Shown here one piece after another: positions 1 to 7,790 of a stretch of 64,000 nucleotides of DNA. Under the pieces are notes generated by a model. It was not told the DNA's origin. It ran no database searches and was given only the letters and a program-made list of their open reading frames with translations. The translations under genes and the position numbers were made by a program. Numbering within the stretch: the stretch's first letter is position 1; each line of letters opens with the position of its first letter. The DNA is from an uncultured Bacteroidales bacterium (GTDB lineage: Bacteria > Bacteroidota > Bacteroidia > Bacteroidales > F082), in NCBI GenBank assembly GCA_905233685.1, contig CAJOEZ010000010.1:1-64000 (forward strand). Reading direction: 5' to 3'.

Positions 1-303
1 CTTCATACCGATGCTCTGCTTGCGGGCAGGACGGATTTCTGAAGGAATCTGGAAGGTAGCACCACCGATACGACGGCTTCTTACTTCCACTTGAGGGGTG
101 ACGTTGGCCAAGGCCTTCTTCCACACCTCAACTGGATTTTCGTTGAGCTTACTTTCAACGATGTCCATTGCTTCGTAGAAAATCTGATAAGCCAAATTCT
201 TCTTACCCTCGAGCATGATGTTGTTCACGAACTTCGTGACCTGCACATCGCCGTACTTCGGGTCGGGAAGGATAATTCTCTTCTTTGGTTTAGCTTTTCT
301 CAT
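1..303 (-). CDS. rpsG: 30S ribosomal protein S7, partial (C-terminus outside window)
   Basis: S7 binds the 3' major domain of 16S rRNA and nucleates the head of the small subunit. The minus strand encodes the first 101 residues, starting [19 protein letters not shown] and including the conserved stretch [14 protein letters not shown] and the [11 protein letters not shown] segment; the frame is still open at base 1. The start ATG lies at 301-303, 31 nt after the rpsL stop, in the usual rpsL-rpsG order of the str operon. Recognition is by direct similarity to S7 and is secure; only the C-terminal third is missing because of the window edge. Confidence 0.96.
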   Translation of the reverse strand, partial: MRKAKPKKRIILPDPKYGDVQVTKFVNNIMLEGKKNLAYQIFYEAMDIVESKLNENPVEVWKKALANVTPQVEVRSRRIGGATFQIPSEIRPARKQSIGMK

Positions 304-334
304 GTCTTTAAGTCTTTCTTGTTTTGACTAATCG

Positions 335-724
335 TTATTTCTTTGCGGCTGTCTGTTTGGGTCGTTTAGCACCGTACTTCGACCTGCGCTGGCGGCGGCC
401 ATCCACGCCCGAGGTGTCCAAAGCACCGCGGATGATGTGATAACGAACGCCCGGCAAATCTTTGACACGACCTCCTCTGATCATGACGATAGAGTGTTCC
501 TGCAGGTTATGGCCTTCGCCCGGGATGTATGCGTTGACTTCCTTTTGGTTGGTCAAGCGAACCCTCGCGACCTTACGCATGGCTGAGTTAGGCTTTTTGG
601 GGGTTGTCGTGTAAACACGAACGCACACGCCACGACGCTGCGGACATGAATCCAATGCTGGTGACTTACTCTTGTCGATCAATTTCTGGCGCCCTTTGCG
701 CACTAATTGTTGAATAGTCGGCAT
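335..724 (-). CDS. rpsL: 30S ribosomal protein S12
   Basis: S12 sits at the decoding centre and controls accuracy. The 129-residue product begins [12 protein letters not shown] and contains the invariant [20 protein letters not shown] segment; its lysine is one of the positions where streptomycin resistance usually arises. [11 protein letters not shown] and KDLPGVRYH are also present, and the length matches the family. First gene of the str operon here; rpsG follows after 31 nt. Transcription probably starts about 270 nt upstream, leaving a long untranslated leader. The residues in the sequence look wild type ([14 protein letters not shown]). Confidence 0.98.
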   Translation of the reverse strand: MPTIQQLVRKGRQKLIDKSKSPALDSCPQRRGVCVRVYTTTPKKPNSAMRKVARVRLTNQKEVNAYIPGEGHNLQEHSIVMIRGGRVKDLPGVRYHIIRGALDTSGVDGRRQRRSKYGAKRPKQTAAKK

Positions 725-994
725 TTTAATTTGTTAGGTTAATTAGTTAGTTATTTAATCCGTTGATAAGGAATTATTTACAAACTCACACCAAACTGGC
801 CGAGGGTCGCACTTTTCGAGATGTAGTCAGGGAAACATGGTAAGCCATGGACGGCTTAGAAGTCTATAAACCCACGCTGCGACAAAAATTTTACGCTTGA
901 TTTTGGCGTCACACCGTGTAGAAACCTATTACGTTTAACTTATCAGGTTCCTTAACTATATCATTTTCAAGGGCAAGCCCTCTTTCAATTCAGC
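725..994 (-). promoter_or_regulatory. Long 5' leader of the str operon
   Basis: About 270 nt between the rpsL promoter and the rpsL start with no convincing ORF. It contains small dyads such as ACGC-CAAAATCAA-GCGT near 888-910 and AAGCCGTCCATGGCTT near 842-857. Ribosomal operons often carry autoregulatory leaders, so binding of S7 or S12 here is a reasonable guess, but no known leader family was recognised. Confidence 0.4.
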
Positions 995-999
995 GGGTG

Positions 1000-1007
1000 C
1001 AAAAGTA
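1000..1007 (-). promoter_or_regulatory. -7 box TACTTTTG, str operon
   Basis: Perfect match to TAnnTTTG on the minus strand, with TTG two bases upstream of the box (TTGTACTTTTG). It is the only good box between the upstream terminator at 1075-1118 and rpsL. Confidence 0.65.
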
Positions 1008-1074
1008 CAACATTATTATATATTATATCATTGTTATTCAGCAAATTAAATATGTTGAAAAATTACATACGGCA

Positions 1075-1118
1075 TAAAAAAAGCGTCTTTTCCGACTCGT
1101 TTTTGTCGAAAAAAACGC
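1075..1118 (-). terminator. Rho-independent terminator of the 109-aa gene
   Basis: On the minus strand a 14-bp stem (GCGTTTTTTTCGAC with GTCGGAAAAGACGC, all pairs G-C, A-T or G-T) with an 8-nt loop runs directly into eight T residues. It starts 21 nt after the stop codon at 1140 and separates that gene from the str promoter. Confidence 0.85.
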
Positions 1119-1139
1119 CTTGTTGTTGAAAAAAATGTC

Positions 1140-1469
1140 TCAATATTTTACAAAACGGTCCTCGCCGTTGCTCAAACCGAGCAAAGGGCTGCGCCCGAAA
1201 AGGAGAAAAACCTTGTGTTCCCAAATGAGTTCCCAAAGCATTCGGCTCACGCGCACTTGGTCTTCGGGAGCGAGGATCTCGCTGGTGTAGACCGTGTTTT
1301 CGAGGTCGGCAAGGGCGCGGTCGCGGATGGCCTGCTGCCGAATCTGGTGACACAGGTTCACAAATGTGGTTCCCGAAATGTTATCATTGCGCTCGATAAT
1401 GACTTGAACGATGTGTTTCAATGACTCGTTGTCGTAAAGGACATGTACTGGATTTGCGTCAAAATTCAT
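1140..1469 (-). CDS. Hypothetical protein, 109 aa
   Basis: No family recognised. The product is soluble, without signal peptide or membrane segment, beginning MNFDANPVHVLYDNESLKHI, with a mainly helical, charged middle (QAIRDRALADLEN) and a hydrophobic stretch WELIWEHKVFLLFG near residues 80-93. It is judged real because it is framed by its own signals: a perfect -7 box at 1493-1500, 24 nt before the ATG, and a strong terminator 21 nt after the stop. It stands alone, between a small membrane protein on the other strand and the str operon. Function cannot be inferred. Confidence 0.7.
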   Translation of the reverse strand: MNFDANPVHVLYDNESLKHIVQVIIERNDNISGTTFVNLCHQIRQQAIRDRALADLENTVYTSEILAPEDQVRVSRMLWELIWEHKVFLLFGRSPLLGLSNGEDRFVKY

Positions 1470-1492
1470 ATTTTTTCCTTTTTTTGATGGCG

Positions 1493-1500
1493 CAAAGGTA
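1493..1500 (-). promoter_or_regulatory. -7 box TACCTTTG for the 109-aa gene
   Basis: Exact box on the minus strand, 24 nt before the start codon at 1469, preceded by a T-rich tract at 1503-1511. Confidence 0.65.
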
Positions 1501-1573
1501 GTGTTTTTTTTGAAACCGACAAATTTTTCGCACCTTTATTAATTAATAGTCTCAAAAATCGGGAAGAGTTTCT

Positions 1574-1581
1574 TACCTTTG
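1574..1581 (+). promoter_or_regulatory. -7 box TACCTTTG for the 58-aa membrane protein
   Basis: Exact box on the plus strand, 19 nt before the ATG at 1601. The predicted transcript would have a leader of only about 12-15 nt. Confidence 0.6.
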
Positions 1582-1600
1582 CACCCAAAATTTGAGCGAA

Positions 1601-1777
1601 ATGGTTACCGAATTATTGGTTGTTTGGGTCATCGGCGTAGTGGCGTTCTTTGTGCTGTGGGCGGTTTTGCTCAAGGTGATAAAGCGGATTAGCGAGCGGA
1701 AACATAGAGACGAAACAACCTCAGAAGAAAGTGACAAAGAAGAAAAAGCCCCCGAAAGCTTTCCTTCCGAGGGCTGA
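1601..1777 (+). CDS. Small single-pass membrane protein, 58 aa
   Basis: No family recognised. Residues 1-28 form one hydrophobic helix (ELLVVWVIGVVAFFVLWAVLL), followed by a basic stretch KVIKRISERKHR and a very acidic tail rich in Glu and Ser. The topology is probably N-out/C-in by the positive-inside rule. ATG at 1601 is preferred; an in-frame TTG at 1592 would add three residues but falls closer to the expected transcription start. A -7 box lies just upstream. The last codons overlap an imperfect hairpin (AGCCC..GGGCT, 1748-1776) that is not followed by a T run. Small membrane proteins of this kind are often regulators of larger complexes, but nothing here shows a partner. Confidence 0.6.
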   Translation: MVTELLVVWVIGVVAFFVLWAVLLKVIKRISERKHRDETTSEESDKEEKAPESFPSEG

Positions 1778-1882
1778 TAGACTTTGAAAAGGCCAAAAGG
1801 CTTACTCCACTTCCTGCACCAAACGCACTTGGCACAGATAAATGCCTAAATCGTGATTTAAAACAACTTTCCGAAAAGACAC

Positions 1883-2260
1883 TTATTTACCCAATGTGGT
1901 AAACTTGATGTAGTTGGTACCCACTTGATCGCCCTTGCCATCGATGATATAGGCCAGAACTTTGTACTCCGTTGCAGGTTCGAGACCCGTAAGTGTGGCC
2001 TCAAACTCGCCCGTTCCTGAACCGCATTCGACTCTTGTGCCGTGGGCAGGCTCCTTGTCATCGTACATAAAACCACGTTCAGCAATCACAGCGCCTCCCA
2101 AGGCAGCGGCTTTTGCGTGAACCACGGCACTCGATGCCGTAATGTCGGTGACGTTCTTCATCTTGATATCCGTATGCGGATCTTTCTTCGTGCAGCCAGC
2201 AGCAAAAACGACCGCCACTGCGAGCATCAGTACTGATGCAAGTCTTCTGAATTTCTTCAT
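1883..2260 (-). CDS. Lipoprotein with fibronectin-III-like domain, 125 aa
   Basis: The N-terminus is a lipoprotein signal (MKKFRRLASVLMLAVAVVFAAGC, lipobox AAGC with Cys23). The rest is a single β-sandwich-like domain: a TDITASSAVVHAKA strand pattern, then GEFEATLTGLEPATEYKV and a terminal FTTLGK, the layout of bacterial FnIII-like modules (L..L.P.T.Y...AY). Likely periplasmic or on the outer-membrane surface. The lipoprotein at 45804-46214 has the same plan and the same FTTSGK-like end, so the two look paralogous. A -7 box lies 28 nt upstream of the start. Binding partner unknown. Confidence 0.8.
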   Translation of the reverse strand: MKKFRRLASVLMLAVAVVFAAGCTKKDPHTDIKMKNVTDITASSAVVHAKAAALGGAVIAERGFMYDDKEPAHGTRVECGSGTGEFEATLTGLEPATEYKVLAYIIDGKGDQVGTNYIKFTTLGK

Positions 2261-2287
2261 AGTGTGATAATTTTAGGTTTTCGATGG

Positions 2288-2295
2288 CAAAATTA
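2288..2295 (-). promoter_or_regulatory. -7 box TAATTTTG for the 125-aa lipoprotein
   Basis: Exact box on the minus strand, 28 nt before the start codon at 2260, inside the divergent spacer shared with lpd. Confidence 0.6.
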
Positions 2296-2337
2296 GCAAT
2301 AATTTAGATAGGGTCTGAAAAAACGAAGTTTTTTTCG

Positions 2338-2345
2338 TATTTTCG
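2338..2345 (+). promoter_or_regulatory. Probable -7 box TATTTTCG for lpd
   Basis: One mismatch to TAnnTTTG; 34 nt before the lpd ATG. A short A/T-rich dyad (AAAAAAC-GAA-GTTTTTT) at 2318-2334 precedes it. Confidence 0.4.
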
Positions 2346-2379
2346 CGCTTTCAATGAAAATCATCAAAACACACGAATT

Positions 2380-3771
2380 ATGAAATACGACGTCATCGTA
2401 ATCGGCAGCGGCCCAGGAGGCTATGTGGCTGCCATCAGAGCATCACAATTGGGTAAAAAGACCGCTGTGGTTGAGAAAGCCGAAGTGGGCGGCATCTGCC
2501 TCAACTGGGGCTGCATCCCCACCAAAGCCCTACTGAAGAGCGCGCAGGTCTATACCTATATTAATCACGCCGAGAATTACGGCATCAAGGTGGAAGGCGA
2601 AGTGAAACTCGACATGGAGGCCGTGGTGGCCCGCAGTCGCGGCGTGGCCGACACCATGAGCAAGGGCGTGCAGTACCTGCTCAAGAAGAACAACGTGGAA
2701 GTCATCGCTGGTTACGGCAAATTGACTAAAGACAAGCAAGTGGAAGTGACCGATGCCGAAGGCAACAAGACCCTTTACGAGGCCGACCACATCATCCTTG
2801 CCACGGGTTCCCGCGTGCGCGAACTGCCTGCCTTGCCCATCGACGGCAAGAAAATCATCGGCTATCGTCAGGCTCTCGTTTTGGACAAACTGCCTGAGAG
2901 CATGGTGGTTGTCGGCTCAGGTGCCATCGGCTCTGAGTTTGCTTTCTTCTTCACCTCAATGGGTGTGAAAGTGACACTCGTAGAGTTCCTGCCCAACGTG
3001 GTGCCGAACGAGGACGAGGAAGTCTCGAAGCAGGTGGAACGAGCCTTCAAGAAACTGAAGATGACCGTGATGACCGAAGCCTCGGTAACCCATGTCGATA
3101 CCACCGGCGAGAAGTGCGTGTGCACCATCAGTACCAAAAAGGGTGAGAAGACCGTCGAGGCTGACATCGTGCTGTCAGCAGTCGGCGTTCAGACCAACAT
3201 CGACAACCTCGGCCTTGAGGAACTGGGCATCAGCACCGAGCGTGGCAAGATCAACGTGGACGAATGGTATCGCACCAACGTGCCGGGCATCTATGCCATC
3301 GGCGACATCGTGCATGGTCCCGCTTTGGCCCACAAGGCCGACCACGAAGCCACCATCTGCGTAGAAAAGTTTTGCGGCCTCAATCCCAAGCCTTTGAACT
3401 ACGCTAACATCCCCGGCTGCACCTACACCACGCCCGAAATCGCCTCCGTCGGTCTAAGCGAGGCCAAGGCCATCGCTGCGGGCTATGAGGTGAAAATCGG
3501 CAAGTTCCCCTTCACCGCTTCGGGCAAGGCCACCGCTGCAGGCAATCGCGACGGCTTCATCAAGGTCGTCTTCGACGCCAAGACCGGCGACTGGCTCGGC
3601 TGCCACATGGTCGGAGACAATGTCACTGAAATGGTGGCTGCTGCCGTGCTTTGCCGCGAGTTGGGCGCCAAGGGCGAGGACATCATCCATGCCGTGTTCC
3701 CCCACCCTACTATGTCGGAAGGCATTATGGAAGCTGCAGCGGCGGCGTTTGGAGAGTGCGTACATTTATAA
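2380..3771 (+). CDS. lpdA: Dihydrolipoyl dehydrogenase (E3)
   Basis: FAD enzyme that reoxidises dihydrolipoamide with NAD+ in 2-oxoacid dehydrogenase complexes and the glycine cleavage system. Visible: FAD-binding GSGPGGYVAA (residues 9-18), the redox disulfide CLNWGC (Cys40, Cys45), the NAD-binding VGSGAIGSEF near residue 178, the second FAD motif YAIGDIVHG near 307, and the C-terminal catalytic FPHPTMSE (His442). The 463-residue length is normal. It stands alone; no lipoate-bearing E2 or E1 subunits lie beside it, so which complex it serves cannot be told from this window. A weak -7 box precedes it on a spacer shared with a divergent lipoprotein gene. Confidence 0.97.
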   Translation: MKYDVIVIGSGPGGYVAAIRASQLGKKTAVVEKAEVGGICLNWGCIPTKALLKSAQVYTYINHAENYGIKVEGEVKLDMEAVVARSRGVADTMSKGVQYLLKKNNVEVIAGYGKLTKDKQVEVTDAEGNKTLYEADHIILATGSRVRELPALPIDGKKIIGYRQALVLDKLPESMVVVGSGAIGSEFAFFFTSMGVKVTLVEFLPNVVPNEDEEVSKQVERAFKKLKMTVMTEASVTHVDTTGEKCVCTISTKKGEKTVEADIVLSAVGVQTNIDNLGLEELGISTERGKINVDEWYRTNVPGIYAIGDIVHGPALAHKADHEATICVEKFCGLNPKPLNYANIPGCTYTTPEIASVGLSEAKAIAAGYEVKIGKFPFTASGKATAAGNRDGFIKVVFDAKTGDWLGCHMVGDNVTEMVAAAVLCRELGAKGEDIIHAVFPHPTMSEGIMEAAAAAFGECVHL

Positions 3772-3806
3772 CAACACTAAACAGGGGATACGACCCTATG
3801 CCTTTT

Positions 3807-3905
3807 ACCGTCATGGCGGACAAGGATCCGCCATCTCCCGAACGCGAAGACGACGCCCTACCGTTCAGGAGATTGCGGGTCAAGCCCGCAATGACGGTAA
3901 AAAAA
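3807..3905. repeat. MITE-like intergenic element built of two inverted hairpins
   Basis: Two hairpins face each other: ATGGCGGA/TCCGCCAT (3813-3834) and ATTGCGGG/CCCGCAAT (3872-3892). The outer sequences are also inverted copies of each other: ACCGTCATgg...CCATCTCC at the left against GGAGATTG...CAATGACGGT at the right. Length, terminal inversion and intergenic position between lpd and rfbC suggest a small non-coding mobile or REP-like element. The perfect palindrome GGGGTTAACCCC follows at 3906-3917. Confidence 0.65.
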
Positions 3906-3930
3906 GGGGTTAACCCCGTAAAAAAAGACA

Positions 3931-4473
3931 ATGGAAATCATCGAAACCAAAATAAAAGACCTGCTTATTATCAAGCCGGACGTGTTTCTAGACGAGCGCG
4001 GTTATTTCTTCGAAAGCTACAACCGGCAGCGTTTCCTGGAACATGGGCTTGACATGACCTTCGTGCAGGACAACGAGTCTCAGTCGATGAAAGGTGTTTT
4101 GCGCGGACTGCATTTCCAAAGGCCTCCTTTTGCCCAGGGCAAGTTGGTTCGCGTAGTGAAAGGTGCCGTGATGGACGTGGCCGTCGATTTGCGCAAAGGC
4201 TCACCTACCTACGGAAAGTGGGAGTCTGTAGTGCTCACCGAAGGCAACAAGTTCATGTATTGGATTCCCGAAGGCTTCGCGCATGGTTTTGCTTGTTTGG
4301 AAGACCATTCCGTTTTCACTTACAAATGCACGAATGTCTATAACAAGGCTTCGGAGGGCAGCCTTCGCTGGAACGACCCTGACTTGTGCATCAAGTGGGA
4401 CATTGAAAACCCGATTCTTTCCGAAAAGGATAAGGTTTCGCCTTTGTTCAAAGACTTTATTACCCCCTTTTGA
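3931..4473 (+). CDS. rfbC: dTDP-4-dehydrorhamnose 3,5-epimerase
   Basis: Cupin enzyme of dTDP-L-rhamnose synthesis for cell-surface polysaccharide. The 180-residue protein shows the family hallmarks: FLDERGYFFESYN, MKGVLRGLHFQRPP with the catalytic His, VRVVKGAVMDVAVDLRKGSPTYGKW, and WIPEGFAHGFACLED. The usual partners rfbA, rfbB and rfbD are absent here, so it is an orphan copy. It is followed by the lytic transglycosylase gene with a spacing of 26 nt, possibly co-transcribed. The start ATG at 3931 lies directly after the palindromic element. Confidence 0.95.
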   Translation: MEIIETKIKDLLIIKPDVFLDERGYFFESYNRQRFLEHGLDMTFVQDNESQSMKGVLRGLHFQRPPFAQGKLVRVVKGAVMDVAVDLRKGSPTYGKWESVVLTEGNKFMYWIPEGFAHGFACLEDHSVFTYKCTNVYNKASEGSLRWNDPDLCIKWDIENPILSEKDKVSPLFKDFITPF

Positions 4474-4499
4474 AAACAACAAACAGACATAGAACAACC

Positions 4500-5498
4500 A
4501 TGAGAACAAGAAACTTAATACTGGCTTGCGGCATGGCTACTATATTAATAGGTGCAACTGCAGCGGTTACTTTTTCAATTGCGCAGTCAAACGACGAGCA
4601 AATGGAAGAATATGCCGGCACCGACCGCGAATACCTCTTTTTCGAGCAAATTGACCACATCACGCACGACATTGAGTTGCCTGAAAGCATGACATTTTGC
4701 GGAGAGGAAGTGCCGTTGGACTTGTTCTATGTCCGCGAACGATTGGAACGGGAGCTGATGGTCAATACTTACCGACATTCTGCCACCATCCTGTTGCTGA
4801 AGCGCACCTCGCGGTGGTTTCCCGTCATGGAACCCATCATGAGGAAAAACGGTCTGCCCGAAGATTTCAAGTACCTCGCCATGATCGAAAGCGAACTGAC
4901 CAACGCCGTCTCGCCCTCCAAAGCCGTCGGTTTCTGGCAGTTTTTGGAAGGAACGGGAAAGGATTACGGCCTCGAAATCAACAAGGAGGTGGATATGCGC
5001 TACAACGTTGAGAAAGAGACCGTTGCGGCATGCAAGTACCTCAAAGACTCCTACCGAAAATTCGGCAGCTGGACCTTGGCGGCAGCGGCCTTCAACTGCG
5101 GCAACGGGCGCATCACCAAGACGCAGGGGGAACAACGCGTGGATTCATACTACGACATGATACTGCCGGAGGAGACCCAACGCTACGTGTTCCGCATCCT
5201 CGCCCTCAAGCTCATCACGGAGAATCCGGAGAAATACGGCTACCAAATCAGCGACAACGGTTGGTACAGGCCTTACGAAACCAAGACCGTGACCGTCGTG
5301 CAATCCATTCCCGACTTGGTGGATTTTGCCTACAGACAAGGCACCAACCTGAAGATGCTGAAGTATTTCAACCCATGGCTGCGCGGCAACTCCTTGACCG
5401 TCTCGGCGGGAAACAGCTATGAAATCAAAATCCCAACGGGAGAATTTGCGAAGACGCATGGAAAGATGAGGAGCGGAGAAATCAAAAGAGATAATTGA
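4500..5498 (+). CDS. MltD-like membrane-bound lytic transglycosylase
   Basis: Cleaves the β-1,4 bond of peptidoglycan with formation of anhydro-MurNAc. The 332-residue protein has an N-terminal signal or anchor (LILACGMATILIGATAAV), then a GH23 SLT domain: FKYLAMIESELTNAVSPSKA with catalytic Glu in IESE, GFWQFLEGTGKDYGL, and AAFNCGNGRI. The last 70 residues (YRQGTNLKMLKYFNPWLRG ... YEIKIP) resemble one LysM module. ATG at 4500 is preferred over the TTG at 4470, which overlaps the rfbC stop and would spoil the signal sequence. Acts in the periplasm or at the inner face of the outer membrane. Confidence 0.88.
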   Translation: MRTRNLILACGMATILIGATAAVTFSIAQSNDEQMEEYAGTDREYLFFEQIDHITHDIELPESMTFCGEEVPLDLFYVRERLERELMVNTYRHSATILLLKRTSRWFPVMEPIMRKNGLPEDFKYLAMIESELTNAVSPSKAVGFWQFLEGTGKDYGLEINKEVDMRYNVEKETVAACKYLKDSYRKFGSWTLAAAAFNCGNGRITKTQGEQRVDSYYDMILPEETQRYVFRILALKLITENPEKYGYQISDNGWYRPYETKTVTVVQSIPDLVDFAYRQGTNLKMLKYFNPWLRGNSLTVSAGNSYEIKIPTGEFAKTHGKMRSGEIKRDN

Positions 5499-5820
5499 CG
5501 GCCTTCGGGGACATGCGCCCTGAGAGTCCCGAAAGGACAACCCGAATTCATACAGGCGGTTTCACCCCCCCCCCAGCGAATAACAGCAAAACACCACTTC
5601 CGCATTGCATATGCGGAAGGACGAAATCTGCTTGTTTTGTTTTTCGGCGAATGGCGCGAATTTTGCGAAGGGTTGGCGGCTGACACGATGTGACAGCCCT
5701 ACGCCGCCCCTCCCAAGTTGTAGGGCTGTCGTAGCACGGCAGCCGCCATCGTCCGTTTCCCGCATTGCAAATGCTCATACACCTTCAGCCTTGCAAACGC
5801 GGAAAAACAAAGAACGGATG
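5499..5820. repeat. Palindrome-rich intergenic region with a C10 tract
   Basis: No gene seen. It holds a run of ten C (5565-5574); a hairpin CTTCCGCAT/ATGCGGAAG near 5597-5620; and a long imperfect inverted repeat with 28-bp arms (5675-5702 and 5720-5747) whose ends GGCGGCTG/CAGCCGCC and inner parts ACAGCCCTAC/GTAGGGCTGT are perfect. The string TCCCGAAAGGAC at 5527-5538 recurs in the repeat-rich spacer at 28.4 kb. It lies between the convergent transglycosylase and 633-aa genes. Confidence 0.6.
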
Positions 5821-7722
5821 TCAATAAAAATCATTCAACTCAATAAGTGATTCAAGCGGCAGTTTGTCGTTTTGCCAAGCCCTGACATGGATAATGGGCA
5901 ATTCGTTGCGAAGGTCAACCAACAGAAAGAGGTAGCCCACATCGCCATAGTTGCTGGAGAAGTATTCCTGCCTTACGCGAATGCCATACATCTCCTTGTT
6001 GTTTGAGGCACGTTGGAAATCGGTTTCAGTGAAGTTGAGGTTGATGTATTCTTTTGTTGCAAAATGTCCTCTCAACCGGTTGATGTACTGTTTCTTGGAG
6101 AGCGTGTCGTATCTGACATGTTCCACCAACCTTACGCCATCGGAGACCACTCTCGATTCCAACTTGTTACCGACAATAATAAGAGCGTTGTCGGAAAAGA
6201 TGCTTTCAAGGTATTTGTCACGTCCTAAAGCATAAGCCGTCTGATAGTCTTCGAGGAAGGTCATCAGCGTTAGACGTGAATCACGGTTCCACTCGCCTTT
6301 CTGGAGAATGTCGCTCTCGGCAACATCAGTAAGGGTGAAAGCCAGAGACTCAATAAGGTTATCGGCATTGAAGCGGAAAGTGACTTTTTCAATGAATTGC
6401 TTGTTGTTGCGGAAGCGGAATTGCATGGTGATGAAGCGGCACAAGGTGAGCCGGTCATAGTCCATAAATTTGTATTGCGGCTTGCCAACAATGGTCGCAT
6501 TTCCGCGTCTGACGAGTTTAAGGAAGCTGTCGTATCCCTCATCAGTGAAAAGTGACTCGACAGAAGCATAGTTCTTGGTGCGGATGGCGTTTTCAACACT
6601 CTCCATCTGCTGTAAAAGCATTTCCTGTCTGCCTTCCGTTGAAATAATGGAGGCATTGGATTCCTTTTTATCTGTGTCATAAGTAATTGGCAGATCAACC
6701 TCATCCTCTCTGAGAACAACATCTTTCACCTTCTTGGCCTCGTCGGAAATCTTGATCATCTTTGTAGCCGAGGAAAACTTCTTGGTTTCCTTCGACTTCA
6801 CGATAGCATAGACATCGGCAGGAGTTTCGTTTTCATCATAGTTGTAAACGCAATAGAAACGCACTTCATCCAACTCGTATTGCAGTTCAAGGGTGCCGAT
6901 GCCGTCTCTCACACGGGCACCTTTCTGCTGGGTGTAACCATCGTTATACTCGAAATCGAGGTTGGTGACTTTGTGAAGCAATCCCGCATCGTCCTTGTAC
7001 TGAATGTTGAGGATGACATTGTATTTCTCCTGCAAGTCGTTGATTTTCACATTTTCGCATGAAATGGCAGTCACTTGGATGTCGCTTAAGAGTCGGTCGA
7101 TCTTACTTTCAAGAAACCTCGTGGCGGGTTCTGTTCCAATGGTGACATTGGTGCCGATGCTGAGTGCGTAGGCCCAATACCAATATTTTAAGGCATCGCC
7201 GATGCGAACATCTTTCACGGCCTTGCCGCCTTCGTTGTAGTAGAAGTTGACATCTGCTTCGGCTTTTTTGGCTCGTTCCTGTCTTGCTTCCCGTTCCTCC
7301 TCTTCAATCTCGGCATAGATTTGTGCGATGCTTTCCTTTTCGATATACACAAAGGCGGTGTATTTAGTGTTTTTTCTGTCGGGCTTGGCCACAACAAGCG
7401 TGTGGTAGTCTTTCAGCCGGACATTGGTGAAGGTTTCGGCTACCTGGTCGTAGAACAGTCGTTCCTCCACGTCGCCATTCCCCGTGACGGAATGGATTTC
7501 TGATTTGGCTTGCACCTTCACATCCGTCACAATCTGACTGGCCAGCATAGCGACGGCATTCTTGACTGCGACTTCAAGCGTGTCGTGTGAGGCTGAAGCG
7601 TAGGAATACTTGTCGGTATCAGCCATCACACGCTCCATAATGCGGCGGTCGCGGTCAATATCCTGGGCAGAAAGCGTTAGGAAAAGCGTTGAAAGTATTA
7701 AGGTTAGTATGATTCTCTTCAT
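5821..7722 (-). CDS. Exported LPP20-like protein with C-terminal NTF2-like region, 633 aa
   Basis: The signal peptide MKRIILTLILSTLFLTLSAQ is followed by a region of about 130 residues with the LPP20-type pattern (A...A...L...I...V..., then a strand set ending YTAFVYIEKESI), a Glu/Arg-rich coiled coil (AEIEEEEREARQERAKKAEA, residues 138-157), a β-rich middle, and a C-terminal part with two NTF2/SnoaL-like segments (MESVENAIRTKNYASVESLF and FLEDYQTAYALGRDKYLESIF). Likely periplasmic or membrane associated. The domain assignments are by pattern only. It shares an extended promoter with two other exported-protein genes of this block and lies near the ECF sigma cluster. Substrate and role unknown. 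Confidence 0.72.
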   Translation of the reverse strand: MKRIILTLILSTLFLTLSAQDIDRDRRIMERVMADTDKYSYASASHDTLEVAVKNAVAMLASQIVTDVKVQAKSEIHSVTGNGDVEERLFYDQVAETFTNVRLKDYHTLVVAKPDRKNTKYTAFVYIEKESIAQIYAEIEEEEREARQERAKKAEADVNFYYNEGGKAVKDVRIGDALKYWYWAYALSIGTNVTIGTEPATRFLESKIDRLLSDIQVTAISCENVKINDLQEKYNVILNIQYKDDAGLLHKVTNLDFEYNDGYTQQKGARVRDGIGTLELQYELDEVRFYCVYNYDENETPADVYAIVKSKETKKFSSATKMIKISDEAKKVKDVVLREDEVDLPITYDTDKKESNASIISTEGRQEMLLQQMESVENAIRTKNYASVESLFTDEGYDSFLKLVRRGNATIVGKPQYKFMDYDRLTLCRFITMQFRFRNNKQFIEKVTFRFNADNLIESLAFTLTDVAESDILQKGEWNRDSRLTLMTFLEDYQTAYALGRDKYLESIFSDNALIIVGNKLESRVVSDGVRLVEHVRYDTLSKKQYINRLRGHFATKEYINLNFTETDFQRASNNKEMYGIRVRQEYFSSNYGDVGYLFLLVDLRNELPIIHVRAWQNDKLPLESLIELNDFY

Positions 7723-7765
7723 AGGCTATCGTATTGAGCATTTATACATAGAGTCATTTGTCGGA

Positions 7766-7773
7766 CAAAAATA
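7766..7773 (-). promoter_or_regulatory. Extended -7 box GGACTATTTTTG for the 633-aa gene
   Basis: TATTTTTG on the minus strand, 43 nt before the start, inside the longer string TTTGGACTATTTTTG that is nearly repeated at 13646-13660 and 17695-17709. Confidence 0.6.
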
Positions 7774-7790
7774 GTCCAAATTAACCAAAA

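Noticed and set aside
1748-1790. Terminator at the end of the 58-aa gene
   Set aside because: The AGCCC..GGGCT stem is inside the coding end and is not followed by a T run.
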